Made by a program: the position numbers and the translations under genes. A stretch of DNA of 64,000 nt, taken from positions 42,365,501-42,429,500 of the forward strand of contig JAYKKI010000013.1 in assembly GCA_039881145.1 (NCBI GenBank). The letters run 5' to 3'. Below the pieces are notes generated by a model, which saw nothing but the letters and a program-made list of their open reading frames with translations, was not told the origin of the DNA and did no database searches. This stretch comes from Druceiella hillmani. Its lineage: Eukaryota > Arthropoda > Insecta > Lepidoptera > Hepialidae. Below, piece by piece: positions 32,986 through 44,544 of this stretch. Positions within the stretch are counted from its first letter, which is position 1; each line of letters opens with the position of its first letter.

Positions 32986-33491
32986 TGTCGAAGCGAAGCT
33001 TCATACGCATCGCATATAAAATACAATTTTTAATTATTAATGGATATAGTACCGATACAGTAGTAAATAATTGATATTTTTACAAATAATTTTTGGAATT
33101 ATCTATCACATAATCAAAAAAAACTTATCAAAACACATAAACAGGTTAAATATACCAAATAACTTTCCACGTGAGAGAATGATTTCGTTTTCCTACTGCA
33201 TACGCGTGTGTGTAGTGCCAGACACGTACAATGTCTCATTGGGACAACTAAACACAAACTCACACATATATATACATATATTTAAAGAAAACGAAGGTGG
33301 GAGAGAGGCAACGCTATGCGCTGCATGATACATTTTGTCTCTCTTTTACTCCACTTCGTTCACTCATATGAGCAACAATACGCGCTACCCAGCCAATGAA
33401 GAGCGTTTCGTCGTGGCGTTTGTTAATGACGTTTCACGTTTTCTCAGTTAAGACTCCATCCCAATCATCCGTTAAGAAGCTTCGCTTCAAA
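32986..33491. mobile_element. TIR element family T2 (about 506 bp)
   Basis: The left end GTCGAAGCGAAGCTTCATAC and right end (reverse complement CTTTTGAAGCGAAGCTTCTT) share the palindromic GAAGCGAAGCTTC core. This is a sister motif of the T1 ends (TTGAAGTGAAACTTC). The interior has no transposase; an 85-codon frame at 33071-33328 has no domain. Confidence 0.5.
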
Positions 33492-34317
33492 AGAGTTGAT
33501 TCCCTCTCCTGACTAACGTTCAACAAACGTCTATCTGCAGAATTTTACCGTAGTCTACTGTTCTACTCCGACCAGACAGCCAGAGCTGCAACAACCAATT
33601 CAAAAAGTTACTCATCGTCGGAAACGTTGGCGACAAAAGAGTGCAGAGCCGATCGGCGAATAGATAGTCAGAGCAACAAAAAAGGCTGCTGCATCCGTTT
33701 CCATAATGCGACTTGGACGGACGCCAGTACACATGTACTGAGTGGAGAAAATTCGTTCGTTCCTCTACGACAACAAGATTACGATCCACAGATCGACTTT
33801 AAAGAAAGATGTTGCTACCCAGGAATTTACGTATTAACGTTTATTCCTAATACATGGCTCGTTACCGTCTAGTTCTTTCCTCTACGACAAGATTACGATC
33901 CACAGATCGACTTTAAAGGGAGATGTTATTCCCCGGGTCCAAGTTCTTTCTTTACAATAACATTGAAATTAAATACGATAGGTATTTCTCGCTCAGATAA
34001 GGAATTCATAAACAGACGCAATAAACATTGTTTATTTCCCCCAAAGATTTCTGATGCGTTCATATCTCCGGTGAACACAAATCATTGCGCTCGCCGGAGA
34101 TTTCAATTTATTATTATATAATAAAATTAAATGTATTATTAAAGGTTTATCCTCGCTAATAATCGGTATATAATGCAGTTGAAGCTACCGTACAAAGGGG
34201 AAATAGTGGAATACACTAATCGGATAAGATTTAATGAACGCACGGTGCGCTAATAAAATTATTTTAACGTGAACATTCCGTAGATAATATGTGTGAACAT
34301 TCACATTTTTTGACTTG
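33492..34317 (+). repeat. LTR-like debris with a 119-bp duplication
   Basis: CAAGATTACGATCCACAGAT followed by CGACTTTAAAGAAAGATGTT (about 33773-33812) recurs at about 33889-33925 as CAAGATTACGATCCACAGAT, CGACTTTAAAGGGAGATGTT. In both, a purine tract is directly followed by TGTT, the arrangement of a polypurine tract and LTR start. Downstream, 34074-34112 has a stem (ATCTCCGG..CCGGAGAT). The 81- and 89-codon frames here have no retroelement domains. An LTR was not proved. Confidence 0.4.
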
Positions 34318-34830
34318 AATATTCGTTTATTATTTTATTGTTAAATAGACATCCAAGAATAGAAAAGAAACATAATAGATTAGGGAATACGCTAAATGTC
34401 TCAGCTCATTTAAACCGCATAAGAGCTTTTTTTGTCGCATTTTTTTAAAATATTTAGTCTATTATTTTATTATTAAGTAGACATCTAGGAATAGAAAAAA
34501 AGTTACTAGATTAGGGAACACGCCAATTCTAATGTATTTCTCAGCTCATTTAAACAGTATAATAGTTTCATTGTAGCATTGGCGGTTTCTTGTTAATAAC
34601 AATTACCATAATTTTTTTTAATTTTTTTGTCTATTACTTTATTGTTAAGTAGACATATAAGAATGGAAAAAAGTAACTAGATTAGGGAACACGCCAATAA
34701 TAATGTATTTCTTAGCTTATTTAAACCGCATAAAGCATCCTTTTTATCATTGGCAGTTTACATTTTATAACAATTATCCCCTTTTTGAATATTTTTCTTT
34801 TATTTTATTATTGACTAGACATTATTTTCA
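34318..34830. repeat. tandem repeat of 150-170 bp, about 3.3 copies
   Basis: Units marked by TATTATTTTATTGTTAAATAGACAT / AAGTAGACAT, AATAGAAAAAAAGT, ACTAGATTAGGGAACACGCC and CTCAGCTCATTTAAACCGCA, at about 34325, 34457, 34631 and a partial at 34797. Confidence 0.8.
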
Positions 34831-34872
34831 TAAGTGTTACCACCGTTTCCCCTCCGTACGGTAGCTTCAGCT

Positions 34873-35115
34873 TCATCCATTATATAAGTTGATTCTCCTG
34901 TTTCGTGTGTCAGAACTGTTTTGATCAGTGACCGCTTGACATAGTAGTAAAGCATATGAAACTCGTAAATGGGCGTAAAGCATATTAACACGCCAACATC
35001 AAAACTGAAAAATATTAAATATCGCTTGAAAGGGCTAGTTATACTATATATCGACTAATTATAAGGGTCTCAAAAATATTCCTTTCGTATAGTAAGGATA
35101 ATTTTTGAGACCCTT
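34873..35115 (+). repeat. dispersed repeat family R4, copy 1, with terminal hairpin
   Basis: 34880-35000 (CTCCTGTTTCGTGTGTCAGA, TTGATCAGTGACCGCTTGAC, ATAGTAGTAAAGCATATGAA) is repeated at 37475-37590. A hairpin follows: 35063-35084 against 35094-35115, 22 nt arms with two mismatches (AAGGGTCTCAAAAATATTCC). Its left arm is also found after copy 2 (about 37620-37640). Confidence 0.75.
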
Positions 35116-36503
35116 CGTCGGTCCATCCTCCATCTTGACTCATCGAATGTATCCATTTTCCATAATATTTCTATTAACACGTAGAATGACCTCGTAGTCA
35201 TTTTATTTCAATAAATTCTGATGCAATTCCAGAGGATACGCATGTTTTATCCAGTTCGTCCTAAGTTGAAGTACAATTCATTAAATTGTAACGAGATTCC
35301 GTCCGTAACAATTTGTCCGTAGTGATGCCCCGTGGGTTTTCATTTGCGTATAATGACGACTAACGAGACTTTGGGGAAAATATTAACAAGACAAAAATCA
35401 TGTTATGTAAGACAGGTATTCGGCTAAAATATAGGCTCTCGGTACGTTGGTTGCAACTTTTTTATCCTTCAATTTATTCACAGATACCTCTCTCCCGCAA
35501 CTTCGCTGTAGTTAGGGACGCGGCAAATGTATCGCTATATTTTATTATCGAGTATATTTTTTGCTATACTGATATTTTTGTCCTCTGAATCTATACTTTT
35601 GCTCATGTGAGTACTTTACGACAGGTATTATATAAATCTCTCTCAAAATTCTATCCGTAATATAATACTCCAAATATTGTCACATTGGTGACACGTTACA
35701 CTGTTTGTAATTTGAGAAAAACGTTGTTCCATGTTTGTTTGTTCCGCAGCTAACAATACAACCATTCTAGCACTAACGCATGTTTAAATTCCAAAGACAG
35801 AGCGAAATGATTAGACAAAATATTATTTACGGTTTTTTACATTGATTTAAATAAAAACTTTGATTTTTTAAAATTTAAGTTTTATTTTTAATACAGCTAG
35901 AAACTTTTATATGATTTCCATTAAATTTCTTTTTTACGCGAACATTTTAGATTTAAAAGGTTTTGATACTTTTACCAGAACGATTTTTTGAAGTGAAAAT
36001 TTCTCTAGGTTCATCTAACTCAATTTTATTGAATGGAAAAAAATGCGAGTTCGCGTCAAGTCCAGAGCGTGTTGCGCTTCGGGTAAGCTCGGCGGTAGGC
36101 CGAGTACGGCCGAACGAGAGGAACGTTGGGCAGCCGAACAAAAGTCCAAAAAGTCCAAAAGTATCGCGACTCACGTATATTCGACGACAAAATATTCAAA
36201 ATTATATGAATAATACGTATAATATATAACTGCATTTTAACTACAATCTTTATTCTATATATGAAAAATAACATCTAACTTTGAAAATAAAGTTTTCACT
36301 TATATCGTGTGGTCTTGGCACGCCCAATTTTTTTTTCTAAGCAACACTTGGATAACGTATTGATACTTTCAAATCGACATTATGGCTTTAATTGTAGTGA
36401 ATTTTAGAAAGGGACATAATTAGTTTTAGTGAAAATGATAAAAGAACACTGACACTCCCAAAATATGGAAAATTTTACAGAAATGTGAGAAAAACGGAAC
36501 AAT
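35116..36503. other. no gene seen
   Basis: AT-rich except 36050-36160 (GTAGGCCGAGTACGGCCGAA), a GC-richer patch with overlapping frames on both strands but no domain or splice support. Confidence 0.35.
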
Positions 36504-36595
36504 TAAGACTTAAATTGCGACTAATTTTAAGGTGCTGAATTCGAATTTCAAATTGTTTTTGAGATTTAAGATGGCGGCATCTGTCATTCGCTATT
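36504..36595 (+). repeat. dispersed repeat family R5, copy 1
   Basis: ACTAATTTTAAGGTGCTGAA, TTCGAATTTCAAA, TTTTTGAGATTTAAGATGGC and GGCATCTGTCATTCGCT recur in the same orientation at 37381-37463. The two copies flank the mariner relic. Confidence 0.8.
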
Positions 36596-36804
36596 ATGTT
36601 GAAATGAAAGGTCTAAATTGTGTCTTTTTAGATATGTGACGACTTTGTTTTACGAGTTGAATTATTTTTGAACAGTGAAAAGATCATACGTCTGGTTCAT
36701 GATTGTTTTCTTGTTAGCAAATATTTCCCAACAAATTAAAAGGTCTATTCCTATTCCAGCGACATATCGAATATTAAAAAAAAATTCGAATATTTCTGGT
36801 AGCG

Positions 36805-36842
36805 TATATAAAAGCGCGGCGTTCAATCTTCTGTTCAGTTAG
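36805..36842 (+). promoter_or_regulatory. TATA box plus initiator
   Basis: TATAAA at 36807-36812 is followed by an arthropod initiator TCAGTT with its A at 36837, so the TATA box begins at -30, the ideal spacing. The interval is GC-rich (AGCGCGGCGTTC). The predicted transcript would run into the mariner relic at 36863. It may be the promoter of a dead element or retrocopy; no host ORF follows. Confidence 0.55.
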
Positions 36843-36862
36843 CAATTGAGTTTGGCCTATTA

Positions 36863-37235
36863 AAGAACAACACATTGGAATTTCGGGAAAACAACTTACG
36901 AGTGCTCTTACCTTATTAATTCCATTTAGGGGAGAAAATTAGTGAAACAACACTTAATATATATGCAGAATGATAGGTGATGATGTATTTCCCTACAATA
37001 CAGCCAAGCATTGGTTTTCAAGATTCAAAGAAGGTAATTTTGATATCTCCGATAATCCTCATCTGAGGGGACCTCCCACATTAAATTTAGACAAACTAGA
37101 AAGCTTTGTTGAAATAAATCCCAGGTTAAGGTCGCGTTATGCGGCAGAGCTCTCATGCTCCATAAAAATATAACTTCATGCTTTGAAGAAGAAAAGGAAA
37201 TATTATGCTTGGCTACCACATGAGCTAACACTGAT
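36863..37235 (+). pseudogene. mariner transposase N-terminal relic (mori-like)
   Basis: From 36970 the frame reads IGDDVFPYNTAKHWFSRFKE, GNFDISDNPHLRGPPTLNLD and KLESFVEINPRLRSRYAAEL, the paired helix-turn-helix region of mariner transposases (T..WF.RFK.GNFD..D..R.G.P....D.L...E.NP). After one stop and a shift, WLPHELTLMN corresponds to the conserved WVPHEL. The catalytic D,D34D/D37D part is missing. It is different in sequence from the relic at 1766-2436. Confidence 0.8.
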
Positions 37236-37380
37236 GAACTGAGATGGCGAGGATATCAATCGTCAACCTAATTATTATGCTAGACTATTAAAATATTTTC
37301 TTACCCCTATTTTTGGCTTCCAGTTGTTACTAGGTTTCCGTACTTTGGAACGAAAAACAGAACCCTGAAATGTTAAAATT

Positions 37381-37650
37381 TTCGACTAATTTTAAGGTGC
37401 TGAATTCGAATTTCAAAATGTTTTTGAGATTTAAGATGGCGGCATCTGTCATTCGCTGTAAATCGCCATTATATAAGACCATTCTCCTGTTTCGTGTGTC
37501 AGAAGTGTTTTGATCAGTGACCGCTTGACATAGTAGTAAAGCATATGAAACCCGTAAATGGCCGTAAAGCATATTAACACGCACATATTTCAATGGTTAA
37601 CCTCGAAATACCTACCTAGTTATAAGGATCTCAAAAATATTCTTCCTTTC
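37381..37650 (+). repeat. families R5 (copy 2) and R4 (copy 2), adjacent
   Basis: 37381-37463 repeats 36504-36595, and 37475-37590 repeats 34880-35000 at about 95% identity by eye. 37613-37650 also matches the hairpin arm after R4 copy 1. The juxtaposition suggests that R4 and R5 are parts of one longer element, rearranged between 34.9 and 37.6 kb. Confidence 0.75.
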
Positions 37651-37686
37651 GTAATTTTAGGTATCTAAAGAGATATATATATATAC

Positions 37687-38510
37687 TGCAAAGATCTACA
37701 CAATTGCTGGCTTACGCTGATGGCATTTATATAGTTGGGCGAACCAAAAAAGATGTTATGGAGACATTTATTGCCCTTGAAACTGCTGCTAGAGATATTG
37801 GCTTAGAAGTAAACGAAAAAAAAAAATTTGGTAGTAAGCTCTAAAGAGCATGATGCGCAATCGCTCCAAATTAGAAATTATACCTTTGAAGGAGTCATTC
37901 AGTTTAAGTATCTGGGCACACTCATCACCAGTAAAAATGAGATAAAAGTTGAAATTGGGATACGACTTTTGATGGCAAGTAGATGTTATTATGGTCTAAA
38001 AAGGGAACTCAAATCAAAACTCATCTTTGTTAATATAAAAATAAATATATATAAAACTCTCATCAGACCTATCATTTTGTATGGTTGCGAAACCTGGGCA
38101 ATCAATAAAGCAGAAGAGAATAGGCTACTCATCTTAGAAAGAAAGATCCTTTGATTAACTTTTGGAGCGGACAAAGAAAATAATATCTGGAGAAGCTTAC
38201 ATAATGAAAATTATACTAAATATGGGCAAGCAACCCTTTTTTGAGCAATCAAGTCCTACAGAATCAGATGGTTGGGTCACGTTTTTCGACGGGAATATCT
38301 AGACCCAGTTATAAAACTGACTTTTGGCAAGATTGAAGGTACAAGGAGAAGAGGAAGACCACCTACTAGGTGGTTGGATAGTGTAGAGAAAGACTAAACA
38401 TTTTGAGAATCAACGGGTGGAGAAACCTTGCATCAAGTTGTACTGCCTGGAAGGAGCAGATTGGGAAAGCCATGGCCTGCACCAGGCTGTAGTGCTGACA
38501 AAGAAGAAGA
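37687..38510 (+). pseudogene. non-LTR retrotransposon reverse transcriptase, 3' relic
   Basis: The frame starts QLLAYADGIYIVGRTKKDVM, the RT active-site motif (normally YADD; here the second Asp is Gly). After a frameshift in a run of A at about 37815 it continues FKYLGTLITSKNEIKVEIGI, CYYGLKRELKS, and ILYGCETWAINKAEENRLLI (the conserved LLYGxExW). Then, past a stop, RIRWLGHVFRREYLDPVIKL, TRRRGRPPTRWLD and AMACTRL. This is the C-terminal half of an insect non-LTR endonuclease/RT polyprotein. The tail GACAAAGAAGAAGAAGAT suggests a trinucleotide 3' end. It is 5'-truncated, as is usual for such copies, and inactive. Confidence 0.85.
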
Positions 38511-38559
38511 AGATATATTAAAATCGTCCCCATGCTTACTTCCAAAACTACTGAACTTA

Positions 38560-40070
38560 AAATAATGTGAATAAACAGGGTTTTTAGAAAGCCTCTGCCA
38601 ATTTTTTGGGGAAATTTATGATTCTAAATGTCATCATTTTTGAGATACCCGCGATAATATATATGACTTTTTGCTTTCGTAATATGTAAATAGATCGAAT
38701 TGATGTCAACTATATGATGTACAAACATAAGTATGCTCAGACAAAGACCTATCTTCACACTTGTTTACTTTAAACAAGAAACAGGGTTTTCAGAAAGCCT
38801 TTCTATATGTCATAATTTTTTAGATATTTGCGATAATATAAAGTTTTGCTTTCGTAACATGTATATAGGTCGAGTTGATGTCGACTATATGACGTACAAT
38901 CAAGCATAAGTATGCTCAAACAAAGACCTATCTTCACACTTGTTTACTTTAAACAAGAAACAGGGTTTTCAGAAAGCCTTTCTAAATGTCATAATTTTTG
39001 AGATATTCGTGATAATATAAAGTTTTGCTTTCGTAACATGTAAATAGGTCGAGTTGATGTCAACTATATGACGTACAATCAAGCATAAGTATGCTCAGAC
39101 AAAGACCTATCTTCACACTTGTTTACTTTAAACAAGAAACAGGGTTTTCAGAAAGCCTTTCTATATGTCATAATTTTTGAGATATTCGTGATAATATAAA
39201 GTTTTGCTTTCGTAACATGTAAATAGGTCGAGTTGATGTCAACTATATGACGTACAATCAAGCATAAGTATGCTCAGACAAAGACCTATCTTCACACTTG
39301 TTTACTTTAAACAAGAAACAGGGTTTTCAGAAAGCCTTTCTAAATGTCATAATTTTTGAGATATTCGCGATAATATAAAGTTCTGTTTTCGTAACATGTA
39401 AATAGGTCGAGTTGATGTCAACTATATGACGTACAATCAAGCATAAGTATGCTCAGACAAAGGCCTATCTTCATACTTGTTTACTTTAAACAAGAAACAG
39501 GGTTTTCAGAAAGTCTTTCTATATGTCATAATTTTTGAGATATTCGCTATAATATAAAGTTTTGCTTTCGTAACATGTAAATAGGTCGAGTTGATGTCAA
39601 CTATATGACGTACAATCAAGCATAAGTATGCTCAGACAAAGGCCTATCTTCATACTTGTTTACTTTAAACAAGAAACAGGGTTTTCAGAAAGTCTTTCTA
39701 TATGTCATAATTTTTGAGATATTCGCTATAATATAAAGTTTTGCTTTCGTAACATGTAAATAAGTCGAGTTGATGTCAACTATATGACGTACAATCAAGC
39801 ATAAGTATGCTCAGACAAAGACCTACCTTCACACTTGTTTACTTTAGACAAAAAACAGGGTTCTAGAAAGCCTCTGCCAATTTTTTGGGAAAACAATAAC
39901 GATGATTCTAAATGTCCTAATTTTTTTAATATTAGCAATAATATATATGAAGTTTTGCTTTCGTAATATGGAAACGGGTCGAGTTGATGTCAACTATATG
40001 ACGTACAATCAAACATAAGTATGCTTAGAGAAAGACTTATCTTCACACTTGTTTACTTTAAACTTGAAAT
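38560..40070. repeat. 179-bp satellite array, 8 units
   Basis: AACAGGGTT recurs at about 38575, 38780, 38959, 39138, 39317, 39496, 39675 and 39855. Five or six central units are exactly 179 bp and nearly identical (TCAAGCATAAGTATGCTCAG, CACACTTGTTTACTTTAAAC, GGTCGAGTTGATGTCAACTA). The first and last units are longer and share a block missing in the middle (CTCTGCCAATTTTTTGGG). It starts about 50 bp after the RT relic. Confidence 0.95.
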
Positions 40071-40188
40071 GCTCTTAATGCATTTACATTTCGTAAAGTG
40101 GATTCAAATTTCTACAAAATTTTACGAAAATCAAATACGCTCATGACCTAAATCAATATAAAATTAACAAGTCGGTCTTGGCGCGTTT

Positions 40189-40390
40189 ATGACAGAATCT
40201 TAACCCATTCTCAAGAAACATTATGACAGTATCTTAACCAATTCTCAAGAAGCATTATTTCAACGATACCGCAAGGGTTAAGCGTCCTACTGTGCGCGCA
40301 GGCCGAATGAGCGCGACGCACCTAACCCCTTATTCGGTCGTGAGCTACACGAAAACAGATAAATCGATTATATTGGTAAATTAATATTTT
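40189..40390 (-). repeat. two-copy repeat and family R3, copy 2
   Basis: TTATGACAGAATCTTAACCC with ATTCTCAAGAAACATT is present twice (40189-40254). 40255-40390 is an inverted relative of 20890-21065. 40391-41385 shows nothing else apart from AT-rich chance frames. Confidence 0.5.
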
Positions 40391-41385
40391 TCTGAAGTTT
40401 TTGTTACAGATAGGCTCTGTTTATGATAATGAAACGTTTAAATGTAATTATCATTGATAAAATGGTAAATATAAAAAAGTTATTACAATAAAATATTTCT
40501 CCGTAATTAAAGATTATTTTTATCTTATATTTTCAAAAGAAATTCGAAAAAAACTTGCTACAGCAATTGACCAATACCCTTTATATTGTACTAACGGTAC
40601 CTGTCATTGTCCAGGTACTTTTTAATCAATGTTAGTACTTCAAAGTAGCTAGTAGCAGTGAATCTGCTAATCCTCGTAAAGTTAGTTGTTTCTCGCTGAA
40701 AACAAACACCCTTAGTGTTTGTGGCTCCTAGTAACTCATGTTCCATGGACTCAGTCAGTATTTTTCGAATCAGAATTGTCTTTTTATCAAATGGATTGTC
40801 TGTGGATTATTCAGACAGGTTATTGTGTGCAGCAAACTGTGTATATTTGAAATGAGTCTCTGTAAAACAAATGTAATTTTTTTTCGTTGAAATCGCAAAT
40901 TTATCAACGATTTTTTTAGAATCGATAGAGAATTTTCATACGCTTTCCTAACATATCTAGTTAATTTGATGCACGAAATAAACTGTATGAATGATATAAA
41001 CTTTTTTGTCACACCTGTACACGTACGAGTAGACACACTCGAACTACCATACGTTGATCACAGTTATTTTAACTCAGAAACCATTTCACGTAGAAACTTA
41101 AAATATGAATAGTGATAGAATTTTTATTTATCTGCACATATTTGTTCAAATATTTTGGAGAGAGAAGGTGGGGTTTTAATCAAAAGTGCGAATTATAAAC
41201 AAAACGATGTACTTTTTCCAGTAGATCAGGTAAAATAATTCTGTAAATATTGTTGAAAATATAGGCAAAAAATGGTAACCCCTCTCACCCTTCTCGTCAC
41301 TGAAGTTTAAATGATGAAAAAAGCTAGAGACGAAAATAAAGCGAAATAGAGGCGAAAAAAAACGAGTGTGCTTTAGACCACACGA

Positions 41386-41560
41386 CTGAAGTAAAACTTC
41401 AAATTCACAAGATATGAACTTTAAAATGAATTTACAATTTTATTCACTTTAAACGTAGAATATTCAATGTATTGAACAAAATAATCATTTATAAAATTGT
41501 TCAAGAACGAAATGAAATTACAAAATAATCAAAAAGTTCACGTAACGCTAGCAAACTTGC

Positions 41561-41633
<73 letters not shown>

Positions 41634-41975
41634 ATGCACTGGCTATGAGAGGAACAGAGAAAGAAAATGTGCGCGCACACTGCTCTCTCTTGCTCCTACA
41701 GTGTGATACAGACAATGGGCTTGGACTGTGTCTTAGATATACGAAACATAACTGGCTATGAGAGAAAGAGAGAAAGAAAATGTGTGCTCGCACCTCTCTC
41801 TCTTGTCCCTACAGTAATATACGAAACATAACTCTCTCTCTTTCTGTCTTCACTAACTTATATCTCCCTCTCAACTTCCGTTCGCCTCGCCCGATCACAC
41901 TTTTCGTAACGCTCTCGTCACGCATTCACCAGCTTACTCCCCAAGTCAAGCGTGCGTAAAGAAGTTTTACTTCAA
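41386..41975 (-). mobile_element. TIR element family T1, copy 2 (about 590 bp)
   Basis: Inverted relative to 29528-30163. The right end TTTTACTTCAA with AAGCGTGCGTAAAGAAG is intact; the left end keeps only CTGAAGTAAAACTTC before diverging. The internal TA run is at 41561-41630. Sequence shared with copy 1 includes TACAGTGTGATACAGACAAT and CGTAACGCTCTCGTCACGCA. Confidence 0.7.
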
Positions 41976-43529
41976 TAAAACTTTAGCGACCACTCCAAAT
42001 CTCATAGTTTTTGAGAAACGCACGATATTTTTTCTCAAGACCGTGAAAAATGTAGACTGCGAAAATTATTTGCCTACCAAATAAGGTTCAAATAATGAAA
42101 GTTAATAAATACTATTTGTAAATAGTTAAAGAGAAACATTATGTAATCTTAACTGTTTAAACATTAGGGCTTACTATTATTGCCAAGAATAAAATGTAAA
42201 ATGCGAGGATTACTATTCTCGTAGAGGAGACGTCCTAGGAAGACGGAGCCGACTGATTCTCACGGCGCTTCCATCGAATGAAACGATGCATGGAGCCTAT
42301 TTTGAAAAAAATAAATAAATTTATAAACTTGCTAGTTGTTTCCATTTTTGATATTCTAAAAACTTTTTGTGTACTACTCCTACCTTTTTATAATTGGGGA
42401 AGGTAAGAAAAACATTTCTCTTCCAACAATTTTTTTTTTTTCAATTTGAGTTGTCAACTCCCTTTAGACATCAACACCGGTCAAATTTGGGGATTACAGT
42501 TTGTATACAAACAAACAACCAAATAAATTTCCCTCTTCATCTATATGCCTTCCTATCAACATTTGCATTGTTTTGCCAAGAAAAGATTCCGGGCCAATAT
42601 TTGTGTTATTTAACCATTGGGAAGTCAAGCAGTATTGTTGAAAAAAATCGGACTGAGGCACGGCCGTGTGTTTTACGTGAATATGTGTACGTTAACGGGT
42701 AATAATTTTTACGTTCCCGGCACTGTTTCACTCTGTCATATGTTTTTTTTATGGGCATCACTGGATTGCTCTTTCCAACCGTATACGATTTACATATTTT
42801 GATTTGGCTTTTTACGAGTACAAGCAGATATCTTATTTAAGTTTCCTTAATTTTTAATTTTAGCACCATACCTATTCACCATAACCGTTCCACAATAATG
42901 TTTTATAAATGCAATCGATAAATTTTGACGAGAGCTGTCGATTGAAAATCAAACGAGCGTCGTAGCTTCTCTGAGTCAAAATTTATACCAAATGGAATTT
43001 ATGTGACGCAGCAAAACGACCTCAAAACGGCGGCGCGTCCCCCCTCTGCCGCGTGCGATGCGTCACAGTCCCAGTGGGGACTGTAACGAATTCTTTCATC
43101 ATTTAACTATCGAGTGGTGTAATTGAATTTTAGATGTAGATGACAGTTGCGTAGCTGCAATGCCAAACTTTATCCCCTGATTTATCAAGTTTTCTGAATT
43201 GTCATAATCAGCAGTCCACAGCCGATAGTCGCTCGATTAAGATTAGGGTTTAAGATAGGCAGAACTTTGACTGAAAATAAGCTTTGCGAAAGAAGTTCGT
43301 TCAAGTCCCTTATCAAAAACGACGTCAAAAAAGTCCAAGATTTAGCACGGTCAGATCATTAGGTATTGAGTACACTTAAGTTTATACGTCATAAACGAGC
43401 AACATCAGCGGGAAAAGTTACAAGCTCTGTATTTTTGAGATGTAAAATATATAATATGGCTCATATAAGGTCGAATAAAAAAGAAAATTAAGGAAGGAGG
43501 ATCAAAAAGGAAAGCCGAGAAAAACTGCG
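41976..43529. other. no secure gene; GC-rich patches
   Basis: At 42235-42315, after CTCGTAG, a frame GDVLGRRSRLILTALPSNET ends at TAA overlapping AATAAA; it could be a terminal exon but the acceptor is poor. 42918-42977 is a small imperfect inverted repeat (TAAATTTTGACGAGAGCT). 43020-43085 is a GC-rich patch with a short stem (ACAGTCCC..GGGGACTGT). Confidence 0.3.
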
Positions 43530-43830
43530 AGCGGCAGAGCTTTCACTTAGACAACCTACCCGGTCACAAAGCCAAAGTTGTGACGGCCGCTATTTCTGAA
43601 TTTGGCTTTGAACCGCTTAAATATACACATTATTCTCCAGATCTAACTCTCAATGAACTCTAACTTTTCCTCGACTAAAAGAATATGCAAGGGAAAACAT
43701 GAACATGATAGCGACATAATGCCTGCCGTGGAAACTTTCTGAAGAGTCAGTTTAAGGACTTTTTTGACGGAAAATATCTTACACCGCGGTTTGAATATGG
43801 GAGGAAACTACGTGAAAGTCAATGTTATGA
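43530..43830 (+). pseudogene. mariner-like transposase C-terminal relic
   Basis: Frame with stops: SFHLDNLPGHKAKVVTAAIS, EFGFEPLKYTHYSPDLTLNE, then FLKSQFKDFFDGKY and GRKLRESQC. This matches the mariner end HLDNAPAHKA..HPPYSPDLxPxDxxLFP..L..CxxxxGxY. Only the last third is present; the catalytic Asp of HLDN and the third acidic position (SPDL.LNE) are visible. A separate lineage from the other relics by sequence. Confidence 0.75.
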
Positions 43831-44544
43831 TGTGTACACCAAACAAATCTTAAAAGCATTAAAATTATAATGCCTTTCCAAATACAAAGGTTAAAAGAGC
43901 AAGGACGAAGTAATATTAAATGAAATTAACCTTGAGAGCATGACGTGACACACCACGACTAGATGAGCACCAATGTGGAGTTGAAAATTCGCCTCACAGC
44001 AAAATTAATACACCTCGATAACGCGTTCACATAGAACGTTAAGCAAGCTATTATTTAACATAGTGCTATAAGTACTATAAAATAAAGTACCAACAGTAAC
44101 AAAGATGAAAGAACCTGAAAATGCATACAATGACAAAATCTCAAGTTTGAGCAATTTTTTTTTAAACTTTCAAAAATATTGACATATCCTCAAAAGAAGA
44201 AGGTAATATCACGTATAAATATTTATAAAGTGAAATAATAACAGATGATAATCGAAAGAGAGATATAACAATAGGAGAATAAATACGGAAGAAATGGCAG
44301 CGTCGCCAAATTGGGACGATCACGAATCATGTGGGCGCCGCAGTCAAACTCAATTCCACAAACGATCGATATTGGCAGGATATTCAAATTCGTTGTAGTG
44401 TCAGTTTATACTCAACCACAGACACCACTCAACGTAGTATGTATATATACACACATCCAGAGTGTCCAGCGATAAACTGAATAACACGTATCTTACTTGG
44501 ATCATCAGTAATCTTGCTTTTTAACTAAATTCTTCTTTTTTCAG

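Noticed and set aside
33520..33872. 81- and 89-codon overlapping ORFs near LTR-like debris
   Set aside because: No gag/pol motif, opposite strands overlapping, no start context.
36800..36820. heat-shock promoter
   Set aside because: TATA and initiator resemble heat-shock gene promoters, but upstream GAA/TTC blocks do not have the required 5-bp register.
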